This document shows positions 29,162-38,447 of a stretch of DNA of 64,000 bases, piece by piece. The position numbers were made by a program, and so were the translations under genes. Under the pieces are notes generated by a model. That model saw nothing but the letters and a program-made list of their open reading frames with translations. It ran no database searches and was not told where the DNA came from. The DNA lies in NCBI RefSeq assembly GCF_000504285.1, contig NZ_KI632511.1, forward strand, positions 4,275,372 to 4,339,371, read 5' to 3'. The DNA is from Actinospica robiniae DSM 44927 (GTDB lineage Bacteria > Actinomycetota > Actinomycetes > Streptomycetales > Catenulisporaceae). How positions within the stretch are numbered: position 1 is the first letter of the stretch; each line of letters opens with the position of its first letter.

Positions 29162-30193
29162 CTACAGCGGCATGGTCCAGGCGGCGTGGGTGTCGACGGG
29201 GACGAAGCCCAGCGCCCGGTTGACCGCGAGTATCCGGGTATTGCCGACGGCGTTGTAGGTCTCGAGGACGCGCAGGCCGGGCTCGGCCCGTAGCAGTTCC
29301 CTGACGAGATACGCCTTGACTCGGATCGCCAGGCCCTGGCCGCGGTAGTCCGGCACCACCACCGTCTCGTTCTGCTCGCCGCGCACGCCGTCGGCGGTGT
29401 GGGCGGTGGAGAGCGCGGCGATCCGGCCGGAGTCGGCGTCCAGGAGGCACGCGGTGTACTCGCGCAGGCCCACCCGGTGCGCGGCGTGCTCGCGGTGGCG
29501 CACCTCGGCCGCGGTGAACGGGGTGACGCCCGGGTCGCCCGGGTCGGCGTGCAGGCAGTCGAGGGTCTGGGTGAGCGATTCGAGCAGGTAGGCCGGGCAG
29601 GCGCCGGCCCAGCGCAGGGCGAGCAGGCCGGGCGAACGCTGCGGCGGGATCGCGGCCGCCAGCCGCTCGGCCAAGCCCGGCTCGTCCAGCTTCAGCCGGG
29701 AGCGCAGATCGCAGCTCGACACCGCCAGGCCGCCGCTGCGGGCGAACGCATCGGTCGCGGCGTTGCGCGGGCCGTCGAGCACCAGCCGACGCCGGCCGTT
29801 CGCCAGGGCCGCGCCGGCCAGTTCGGCCAACAGCGTCGAACCGACGCCGTGCCGGCGGGCGGCCGGATGCACGGTCAGGGTGGCGTGCGCCAGCTCCCGG
29901 TGGAACGCACTGTAGATGCCCAACCGGGCGTAGCCGAGCAGTCGCCCGGAGCGATCGTGGGCCAGGTGCACGAATCGGCTGCCGCGGAACGGCGGGGCCA
30001 GTTGGGCCAGCAGCTCGGCCCGCGCACTGGGCACTTCGCCCGGACGGTCGGCCAGATCGGCGGCGTTCTGACAGGCCACCAGCTCGTCCAGTTCGTCAAG
30101 CGGCAGCACGTGTTCGGCCGTCGCGCGCACCCGGGTGACCCGCCACGGCCGCACGGCGGTGGCGGCGGGGGCGAACAGGGGACGCGGGCGCAT
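29162..30193 (-). CDS. Tandem-GNAT acetyltransferase
   Basis: 343 aa from ATG at 30193; an ORF extends further upstream but reads through the leuA leader region and is not credible. The N-terminal GNAT domain has LTVHPAARRHGVGSTLLAELAGAAL; the C-terminal one has TVVVPDYRGQGLAIRVKAYLVRELL and ends YNAVGNTRILAVNRALGFVPVD. Similar to streptomycete double-GNAT proteins; substrate unknown. Confidence 0.82.
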   Translation of the reverse strand: MRPRPLFAPAATAVRPWRVTRVRATAEHVLPLDELDELVACQNAADLADRPGEVPSARAELLAQLAPPFRGSRFVHLAHDRSGRLLGYARLGIYSAFHRELAHATLTVHPAARRHGVGSTLLAELAGAALANGRRRLVLDGPRNAATDAFARSGGLAVSSCDLRSRLKLDEPGLAERLAAAIPPQRSPGLLALRWAGACPAYLLESLTQTLDCLHADPGDPGVTPFTAAEVRHREHAAHRVGLREYTACLLDADSGRIAALSTAHTADGVRGEQNETVVVPDYRGQGLAIRVKAYLVRELLRAEPGLRVLETYNAVGNTRILAVNRALGFVPVDTHAAWTMPL

Positions 30194-30290
30194 TCCACCA
30201 TCACAGCGCTTCCGGCGGTTGTAGGGGTAGCCGCCACGCTCACGGACGCCCGGGTACCGGCCGAGCGGGTGATGGTAGGGTGGGTGCCCT

Positions 30291-30335
30291 ATGTACGGGT
30301 CGCGGCTTCTTATCTGCCGCGGCGAGGGTCTGTAA
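30291..30335 (+). CDS. leuA leader peptide
   Basis: A 14-codon ORF reading MYGSRLLICRGEGL, with Leu-Leu-Ile and a final Leu. It ends in TAA 115 bases before leuA. A -10-like TAGGGT at 30276-30281 places the transcript start at or just before the ATG, so it is probably leaderless. Its 3' half (30317-30329) is one arm of the attenuator hairpin. This is the arrangement of Leu-responsive attenuation of actinobacterial leuA. Confidence 0.8.
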   Translation: MYGSRLLICRGEGL

Positions 30336-30361
30336 ATCTCGGACCGGCACCCTCGCCGCGG
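30317..30361 (+). promoter_or_regulatory. leuA attenuator hairpin
   Basis: CCGCGGCGAGGGT (30317-30329) pairs perfectly with ACCCTCGCCGCGG (30349-30361). The left arm overlaps the leader-peptide codons CRGEG, so a ribosome stalled at the Leu codons or finishing normally would change whether it forms. Confidence 0.8.
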
Positions 30362-30396
30362 TGACGGTGCTGCGCGTTTATCCTTCCTGGGCCTGA

Positions 30397-32220
<1,824 letters not shown>

Positions 32221-32349
32221 GGCTGCGGCCGGGGTATCAGGGGCAGTAGTCTCCCCCGAGGCAACCGGACGGCGGCGAATCGCGTCTAGGGACGCGTTCG
32301 CCGCCGTTCGCGTTCCACCGCGTGCGCGAATCCAAGCCGAGGGGTATCG

Positions 32350-32970
32350 ATGTTGTTATTAGTCTGGGGCTTCAAGGTCTTCTACAAGGTGCTCGACACC
32401 GGCACCTTCTTCTGCCCGCGCTGCGGCGGCGACCGCGCCTTCGAGCACCGGGTGGGCAAGAAGTGGTTCCGGCTCTACTGGATCCCGCTGTTCCCGTGCA
32501 GCGGCCCGATCAACGAGCACGTGCGCTGCACCACCTGCCAGGGCATGTACACGCTGCAGGCGCTCAACCACCCCACCAGCAACCAGCTCTCCTCGCTGCT
32601 GCTCGACGGCGTGCGCGGGGTGCTGGTGCACGTTCTGCGGGCCGGCTCGATCCAGTCGCCCGGCCCGCGCGAGATCGCGGTCAGCGAGATCCAGGCGCAC
32701 GGGCTGCCCGGGTACGACGACGCCAGCCTGCAGGCCGACCTGGACGTGGTGCCCGGCGACATCAGCGGCCTGCTGACCAACCTGGGCGGGCAACTGGCCG
32801 GCCCGGGCAAGGAGGACCTGCTGCGCGCCGCGGTGCGGGTGGCGCTGGCGGACGGGCCGCTGACCGACCTCGAGCGCAACGTGGTCAACAGCACCGGCGC
32901 GATCCTCGGCATGACCCAGGCGCACGCGCTCGGCGTGATCGCGATGACGGAGCAGTCCGCGCAGCGCTGA
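32350..32970 (+). CDS. Zinc-ribbon and TerB-like protein
   Basis: 206 aa. An N-terminal zinc ribbon has FFCPRCGGDRAF and HVRCTTCQGMYTL. The C-terminal half is helical, with RAAVRVALADGPLTDLERNVVNSTGAILGMT resembling TerB. A short hydrophobic start (MLLLVWGFKVFYKVL) may associate with the membrane. The gene is found at this place, between leuA and recO, in streptomycetes. Function unknown. Confidence 0.75.
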   Translation: MLLLVWGFKVFYKVLDTGTFFCPRCGGDRAFEHRVGKKWFRLYWIPLFPCSGPINEHVRCTTCQGMYTLQALNHPTSNQLSSLLLDGVRGVLVHVLRAGSIQSPGPREIAVSEIQAHGLPGYDDASLQADLDVVPGDISGLLTNLGGQLAGPGKEDLLRAAVRVALADGPLTDLERNVVNSTGAILGMTQAHALGVIAMTEQSAQR

Positions 32971-33071
32971 AGCACGGCGACCGCGCCGCTCGGAGCTCTC
33001 CGCGCGGTGTCGAGCGCGCCCGCCCCCGCATCCCGGGCCCGGCCGTCGGCCCGGGATGCGAGAATGGCGGG

Positions 33072-33818
33072 GTGACCCTGTATCGCGACGACGGCATCGT
33101 CCTGCGCACCCAGCGCCTGGGCGAGGCCGACCGCGTCATCACCGTGCTGACCAGGGAGCGCGGCCGGCTGCGGCTGGTGGCCAAGGGCGTGCGCCGGACC
33201 ACCTCGAAGTTCGGCGCCCGGCTCGAGCCGTTCGCGCACGTGGACTTCCAGACCTTCGACAAGCAGGGCCGCGCCCTCGGCATGATCACCCAGGCCGAGA
33301 CCATCGCCGCGTACGGGCAGCGGATCGTCTCCGACTACGCGCGCTACACGGCCGGCACGGCGATGCTGGAGACGGCCGAGCGGTTGTCCGACGAGGAGGG
33401 CGAGCCCGCGCTGCAGCAGTACCTGCTGCTGCTCGGCGCGCTGCGCGCGCTCACCGGCGGCGAGCACGCGCCCGGCCTGGTGCTCGACGCCTTCATCCTG
33501 CGCTCGCTCTCGGTGGCGGGCTACGCCCCGTCCTTCCGGGACTGCGCCGGCTGCGGCGAGGAGCCGCCGGACGCGCTGCCGTACCGGTTCTTCTCCCTGC
33601 CGGCCGGCGGCGTGGTGTGCCCCGGCTGCAAGCCGGGCGGCTCGGCGATGCCGCAGCAGGCGACGGTGGAGCTGCTCGGCGCGCTGCTGGCGGGCGAGTG
33701 GGGCATAGCCGACTCGAGCGAGGGGCGGCACCGGCGCGAGGCGAGCGGGCTGGTCGCGGCCTACTTGCAGTGGCACCTCGAGCGCGGACTGCGCTCGCTG
33801 CGGCTAGTGGAACGCTGA
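33072..33818 (+). CDS. recO: DNA repair protein RecO
   Basis: 248 aa from GTG at 33072. The OB fold starts LYRDDGIVLRTQRLGEADRVITVLTRERGRLRLVAKGVRR. A four-Cys zinc finger (CAGCGEE and CPGCK) lies near residues 160-185. RecO loads RecA on SSB-coated DNA in RecFOR repair. uppS follows 53 bases later. Confidence 0.94.
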   Translation: MTLYRDDGIVLRTQRLGEADRVITVLTRERGRLRLVAKGVRRTTSKFGARLEPFAHVDFQTFDKQGRALGMITQAETIAAYGQRIVSDYARYTAGTAMLETAERLSDEEGEPALQQYLLLLGALRALTGGEHAPGLVLDAFILRSLSVAGYAPSFRDCAGCGEEPPDALPYRFFSLPAGGVVCPGCKPGGSAMPQQATVELLGALLAGEWGIADSSEGRHRREASGLVAAYLQWHLERGLRSLRLVER

Positions 33819-33871
33819 CCGGCGGCGAAGCGTTGACGGACCAGAACGAGAACGAAAACGGCGGTTGACAC

Positions 33872-34747
33872 GTGGCACTGCTCAGGAAGTCGAATCCGGC
33901 CCAGATCCCCGGTCCGGCGCGCCCGGCCGGGCCGCGCGCGTACCGCGCCCCGAAGCCGCACAAGGACGGCGCCGAGCCGCCGAAGATCCCGGGCGAGCTG
34001 GTGCCCAAGCACGTCGCGATCGTGATGGACGGCAACGGCCGCTGGGCCAAGTCGCGGGGCCTCTCGCGCACCGAGGGCCACGAGGTGGGCGAGAAGTCGC
34101 TCTTCGACGTGGTCGAGGGGGCCGTGCAGATCGGGGTGACGCACATCTCGGCGTACGCGTTCTCCACCGAGAACTGGAAGCGCTCGCCGGAGGAGGTGCG
34201 CTGGCTGATGGGCTTCAACCGGCTCACCATCCGCCGCCGGATCGACGAGATGGACGAGCTCGGAGTGCGCATCCGCTGGTCCGGGCGGCGGCCGCGGCTG
34301 TGGAAGTCGGTCATCGACGAGCTGGAGATGGCCGAGGAGCGCACCCGGGACAACGACCGGTTCACCTTGAACATGTGCGTGAACTACGGCGGCCGGGCCG
34401 AGGTCGTGGACGCGGCGGCGGCGCTGGCCCGGGACGTGGCGGCGGGCCGGGTCAACCCGAACCGGATCGACGAGCGGGTCTTCGCCCGGTACCTGGACGA
34501 GCCGGACATGCCGGACGTGGACCTGTTCCTGCGCTCCTCCGGCGAGCAGCGCACCTCGAACTTCATGCTCTGGCAGGCCGCCTACGCGGAGATGGTGTTC
34601 CTGGACACGCTCTGGCCGGATTTCGACCGCACCCACCTGTGGCACGCCATCCAGATCTACGCGGACCGGGACCGCCGCTTCGGCGGGGCCATGCCCAACC
34701 CGGTCGCCGACGACGCCGCGCGCACGCCGAGCCCGCTGGCGGGCTGA
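33872..34747 (+). CDS. uppS: Isoprenyl (undecaprenyl/decaprenyl) diphosphate synthase
   Basis: 291 aa. cis-Prenyltransferase signatures: [24 protein letters not shown] (catalytic Asp), [19 protein letters not shown], and [24 protein letters not shown]. Residues 1-45 are a Pro/Lys-rich extension. It makes the lipid carrier for wall polymers. Confidence 0.95.
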   Translation: MALLRKSNPAQIPGPARPAGPRAYRAPKPHKDGAEPPKIPGELVPKHVAIVMDGNGRWAKSRGLSRTEGHEVGEKSLFDVVEGAVQIGVTHISAYAFSTENWKRSPEEVRWLMGFNRLTIRRRIDEMDELGVRIRWSGRRPRLWKSVIDELEMAEERTRDNDRFTLNMCVNYGGRAEVVDAAAALARDVAAGRVNPNRIDERVFARYLDEPDMPDVDLFLRSSGEQRTSNFMLWQAAYAEMVFLDTLWPDFDRTHLWHAIQIYADRDRRFGGAMPNPVADDAARTPSPLAG

Positions 34748-34807
34748 GCCGGGCCGCGCCGGCTCGGCCGGGCACGGGCCCCGCGGCACGCGGCCGCGCC
34801 CGGCGCC

Positions 34808-35932
34808 TCAGCCGAGCAGGCGCGGCGCGAGCCGGGTGAGCAGCGCGGCCGCGTCGATCATGCAGCGCTCCGGGTCGGGCTCGATCTCGGTCAGCGCGAA
34901 GGCCCGGAGGATACCGGCCCGGCGCAGCTGATCCTCCGTCAGCGCCAGCCGGCCGCACACCGCCGCCACCGGCACGCCGTGCAGCGCGGCCAGCCGGGCC
35001 ACGCCGACCGGCGCCTTGCCGCGCAGGCTCTGCTCGTCCAGCGAGCCCTCGCCGGTGACCACCAGCCGCGCGCCGCGCATGGCCTGCTCCACCCCGAGCA
35101 GCTCGAGCATCAGCTCGATGCCGGGGCGCACGCTCGCGCCGAGGGCGACGATCGCGCCGTAGCCCACGCCGCCGGCCGAACCGGCGCCGGGCTGGGCCGC
35201 GGCGGCCACCGCGTGCTCGCCGAACTGCTTGATCAGCACGTCGACCAGGCGGCCGAGGCCGGTCTCGAGGGCGAGCACGTCCTCGGGCGCGGCGCCCTTC
35301 TGCGGCCCGTAGACCGCGGCCGCGCCGAAGGTGCCGAGCAGCGGGTTGTCCACGTCGGTGGCCAGGATGACCTCGGTCTGCGCGATCCGCTCGTCGAGGC
35401 CGGACAGGTCGACCGAGGCGAGCTCGGCCAGCGAGGCACCGCAGGGTTCGAGCTCGGCTCCGGCGCCGTCGAGGAAGCGGGCGCCGAGCGCGGCCAGCAT
35501 GCCCGCGCCGCCGTCGGTGCTGGCGCTGCCGCCGACGCCCAGCACCAGGGTGCGCGCGCCCGCGTCGAGCGCGGCCCGGATCAGCTCGCCGGTGCCGTAG
35601 GTCGAGGCGTGCAAGGGGTCGAACACGCCCGCCGGGAGCCGGCGCAGTCCGCTGGCCTCGGCCAGCTCGACCACCGCGGTGTGATTGGCCACCGCGTACT
35701 CGGCGTCCACCGGCTCGCCGAGCGGCCCGCGCACCCGCGCCCGGCGGCGCTCGAAGCCGGCCGAGACGGCCGCGTCCACGGTGCCGTCGCCGCCGTCGGC
35801 CACCGGCACCAGCCGCAGCTCGACGTCGGGCTCCGCCGCGCGCAGCCCCTCGGCCACGGCCTCGGCCACCTCGACGGCCGTCAGCGAACCCTTGAACTTG
35901 TCCGGCGCGATCACTATCCAAGCCTCGGTCAC
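34808..35932 (-). CDS. glxK: Glycerate kinase
   Basis: 374 aa. It begins WIVIAPDKFKGSLTAVEVAEAVAEGLR and continues VPVADGGDGTVDAA, both signatures of the GlxK/GarK family, then GVGGSASTDGGAGMLAALGARF and VVTGEGSLDEQSLRGKAPVGVARLA. It phosphorylates glycerate to a phosphoglycerate. It stands alone between uppS (convergent) and the PadR-DUF4097 operon. Confidence 0.93.
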   Translation of the reverse strand: MTEAWIVIAPDKFKGSLTAVEVAEAVAEGLRAAEPDVELRLVPVADGGDGTVDAAVSAGFERRRARVRGPLGEPVDAEYAVANHTAVVELAEASGLRRLPAGVFDPLHASTYGTGELIRAALDAGARTLVLGVGGSASTDGGAGMLAALGARFLDGAGAELEPCGASLAELASVDLSGLDERIAQTEVILATDVDNPLLGTFGAAAVYGPQKGAAPEDVLALETGLGRLVDVLIKQFGEHAVAAAAQPGAGSAGGVGYGAIVALGASVRPGIELMLELLGVEQAMRGARLVVTGEGSLDEQSLRGKAPVGVARLAALHGVPVAAVCGRLALTEDQLRRAGILRAFALTEIEPDPERCMIDAAALLTRLAPRLLG

Positions 35933-36075
35933 AGGGGGAGTCTAAGGGCGGGCGACCCCTGCACGTCCGCGACATCCGGGACGGTACGGCCGATGCCCGG
36001 ATGAAGCGCTGGATGGATTCCGGCGAAAGGGTGGCGAAGAACTGGCGACGTGTCGGGAATGAGCTGACGGCACGC

Positions 36076-36112
36076 CAGGGCGGCCGGACCCTCCCGCGGT
36101 CCGGCCGCCCTG
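36076..36112 (-). terminator. Terminator hairpin of the DUF4097-PadR operon
   Basis: A perfect 15-bp stem: CAGGGCGGCCGGACC (36076-36090) and GGTCCGGCCGCCCTG (36098-36112), with a seven-base loop. It is about 150 bases beyond the padR stop, with the G-rich run between. The rest of the gap 35933-36260 shows no gene. Confidence 0.75.
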
Positions 36113-36115
36113 ACG

Positions 36116-36214
36116 CCCCGATTCCCCCGTTGTCCCCCGATCCCCCGCGGCTCCCCGTAGTCTCCCCCGCGGATCCCCCGATCCCCGTGGTTCCCCCGCG
36201 ATCCCCCGTCCCCC
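36116..36214 (-). repeat. G-rich run with quadruplex potential
   Basis: On the minus strand eleven runs of four or five G lie in 99 bases, many as GGGGGATC or GGGGGA units. They fall in the 3' untranslated part of the padR transcript between the stop codon and the terminator stem. Such density would allow G-quadruplex formation in the RNA. Confidence 0.75.
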
Positions 36215-36260
36215 GAGCCGCGGCCGGGCCTCCCCGCACCGGCCGCGGCACGTCGCGCGG

Positions 36261-37259
36261 CTACGGCTCCGGCGGCGCGTCCTTCGGGCCGTCGAGCAGG
36301 TCGAGCAGGTCGGCCAGCGCGCGGTCCACGATCTCGCGGGCCCGGGCCTGCTCGGCCTCGGTCAGCGGACTGTTCTGGCGGGTCCGGCGTCGCAGCGCGT
36401 CGGCCACCGGGCCGCCCTGGCGCCGCAGGTAGCCGAAGAGCTCACCGAGCTGCGACAGGTCCACGCCGAACCCGCCGGCGCCCCAGATGCGGGGCTCGTC
36501 GTCCTGCTCCGCCTCCTGCTGCTGCCACTGCTCCTTCCACTGGCGCGCCCACTGCTCCTTCCAGTCACGCTGCCAGTCGCGCTGACGCTGCTTCCACTCC
36601 TGCTGGTGCTCGCGCTGAGCCTGGCGCCACTCCTGCTGCTGTTCGCGCGCCTGCTGCTTCCAGTCGCGCGCCGCGTCGCGCTGCTGGCGCTTCCAGTCCT
36701 TCCACTGATCCCAGCCCCACTCCTCGGATCCCGGCGGGAATCCAGGGGGAAAACCCGGCAGCCCCGGGAAGGGCGGCGCGTCCTGCGGCGGAGGCGGGGT
36801 CGGCGGCTGCGGCGGGGCCCACGGCGGCGCGCCGAACCAGCCGGGGGCGCCCTTGCCGCCCTCAGAGCTCTGCTGGGCGCGACGGGCCTGGTCGGCCAGC
36901 TCCTGCTGCACCGCCTTCGCCGTCTCGCGCACCTCCTGCCGGATGCCCTCGGCCAGGTCCCGCGCGGAGGCGCGGATCTCGGTCTCGAGCTCGGCCAGTT
37001 CGTCGGCCCGGGCGGCGAGCTCGGCCCGGCCGGCGTCGGTGATCCGGTAGACCTTGCGCCCGCCGTCGGACTCGTGCCGGATCAGGCCCTCGGTCTCGAG
37101 CCGGGCCAGGCGCGGGTAGACGGTGCCGGCGCTGGGCGAGTAGAGCCCGGCGAAGCGCTCGCGCAGCTGCTGGATGATCTCGTAGCCGTGCCGCGGACTC
37201 TCCTCGAGCAGTTTGAGCAGGTAGAGCCGAAGCCGGCCGTGGCCGAAGACCGGAGTCAT
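36261..37259 (-). CDS. PadR regulator with Trp/Gln/Arg-rich tail
   Basis: 332 aa. Residues 1-100 are a PadR winged helix (FGHGRLRLYLLKLLEESPRHGYEII, AGTVYPRLARLETEGLIRHESDGGRKVYRITDAG). A helical stretch with Glu/Ala heptads follows, then a Pro-rich segment (about 140-170). Residues 175-250 form a highly charged repeat with 12 Trp, about every 4-9 residues (for example QQQEWRQAQREHQQEWKQR). The last 60 residues are helical. Its ATG overlaps the DUF4097 stop by four bases. Likely an autoregulator of the DUF4097 operon; the tail is unusual for PadR. Confidence 0.85.
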   Translation of the reverse strand: MTPVFGHGRLRLYLLKLLEESPRHGYEIIQQLRERFAGLYSPSAGTVYPRLARLETEGLIRHESDGGRKVYRITDAGRAELAARADELAELETEIRASARDLAEGIRQEVRETAKAVQQELADQARRAQQSSEGGKGAPGWFGAPPWAPPQPPTPPPPQDAPPFPGLPGFPPGFPPGSEEWGWDQWKDWKRQQRDAARDWKQQAREQQQEWRQAQREHQQEWKQRQRDWQRDWKEQWARQWKEQWQQQEAEQDDEPRIWGAGGFGVDLSQLGELFGYLRRQGGPVADALRRRTRQNSPLTEAEQARAREIVDRALADLLDLLDGPKDAPPEP

Positions 37260-38128
37260 CGCGCGTCCTCGATTCCGTCGTCGTGCCCGGTGCCCGGGCG
37301 CTCGTCCTCGATGGGTCCCTCGTCGTCCGGCTCGCGGCGCAGCACGGTGATCGCGCCGGAGACGGTGTGCCCGGTCAGCCGGGCCCGGCCGTCGCCGACC
37401 CGGCCGGCCAGGCGCGAGCTGCCCGGCTTGCGGCTGGCCGCGATCTCGGCGAACTGGCTGGTGGCGTGGCCGGAGGTGGAGGTGAGGTCGACCTCGACGT
37501 CCGGGTCGTGCGGCAGCCGCATGGTCAGGCCGCCGGAGACGCAGGTGGCCTTGACCCGCGGCGGCAGCGGCTCCTCGAGGTCGAGGGTGATGGCGCCGGC
37601 CACCGTGTTCAGGTCGATCTTGCCGCCGGAGCCGGCCAGCACGGTGATCGCGCCGGAGACGGCGCGCACGCTCAGGTCGTCGGTGGCCTGCTCCACCGTC
37701 ACCGCGCCGGAGACGGTGGTCACCGAGGTCGGGCCGTACATGCCGGCCAGGGTCAGCTCGCCGGAGACCCCCTTGAGGGTGACCCGCTCGTGCAGGTTGG
37801 ACAGGACCACCGGCCCGGAGACCACGGTCACCTCGACCAGCGCGTCCGGCGGGACCGAGAGCGAGAGCTCCACCTCCTGCCGGGCGCCGCGGGTGAGCCA
37901 GCCGAGCAGGCCGGAGCGCAGCGACTCCTCCCCGTGCCGCACCACCAGCTCGCCGTCGGTCAGCTCGACCGTCAGCGGCGGCCCGCTGATCCGGCTCACC
38001 TCGAGCGCGGCCGGGCCGTCGACGCCCAGCACGTTGATCCGGCCGCCGACGGCGTGCAGCCGCAGTCGGCGCACGCCCTCCCCGATGGCGAGTTGCTCCG
38101 GCTGTTCGATCTTCCACGACTCGGTCAT
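37256..38128 (-). CDS. DUF4097-family beta-repeat protein
   Basis: 290 aa without signal peptide. The repeating beta pattern (VSGPVVLSNL, VSGELTLAGM, VSGAVTVEQA, VSGAITVLAG, VAGAITLDLE, VSGGLTMRL, VSGAITVLRR) is the parallel beta-helix of DUF4097 (adhesin-like/LiaF-related) proteins. In other bacteria DUF4097 genes often travel with PadR regulators in envelope-stress operons. GGGGAGGA stands before the ATG. Confidence 0.87.
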   Translation of the reverse strand: MTESWKIEQPEQLAIGEGVRRLRLHAVGGRINVLGVDGPAALEVSRISGPPLTVELTDGELVVRHGEESLRSGLLGWLTRGARQEVELSLSVPPDALVEVTVVSGPVVLSNLHERVTLKGVSGELTLAGMYGPTSVTTVSGAVTVEQATDDLSVRAVSGAITVLAGSGGKIDLNTVAGAITLDLEEPLPPRVKATCVSGGLTMRLPHDPDVEVDLTSTSGHATSQFAEIAASRKPGSSRLAGRVGDGRARLTGHTVSGAITVLRREPDDEGPIEDERPGTGHDDGIEDAR

Positions 38129-38164
38129 GGGTCCTCCCCTGGTTGGGCTCCGCTCCGGCGGCGA

Positions 38165-38208
38165 GACGCGATGTATCGCGTCCGTCGAGAACCACGATAT
38201 ATCGCGTC
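38165..38208 (-). promoter_or_regulatory. Two operators and promoter of the DUF4097-padR operon
   Basis: GACGCGATGTATCGCGTC (38165-38182) has perfect 8-bp arms GACGCGAT/ATCGCGTC. A second copy at 38191-38208 keeps ATCGCGTC and the core ATATAT. Their centres are 26 bp apart. On the minus strand TTGACT precedes the second site by a distance compatible with a -35, so binding would block transcription. PadR is the expected binder. Confidence 0.75.
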
Positions 38209-38447
38209 CTGGGAAAGTCAAGCGGCGCTCGCGGCGGGCCGTCACGGGGATGTCGCGGCCGGTCCGGCCGGATCGCCACGATCGCGCCACGGCGCACGTC
38301 CGGTCGCGTATCGGAGACCCGATGGCCCCCAGCGTCACCGCACGTGCCCTGGTCTGCACACAGGGCCACTGCCTAGGGTGACCGCATCGTGTGCCCCACG
38401 CCGGCCGTGGGCCACCCGCTTTGCGCACCCCGACGAAGGAGGCCTCC

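Noticed and set aside
36116-36214. Possible CRISPR array
   Set aside because: The repeats are short G/C runs without unique spacers of constant length; no cas genes in the window.
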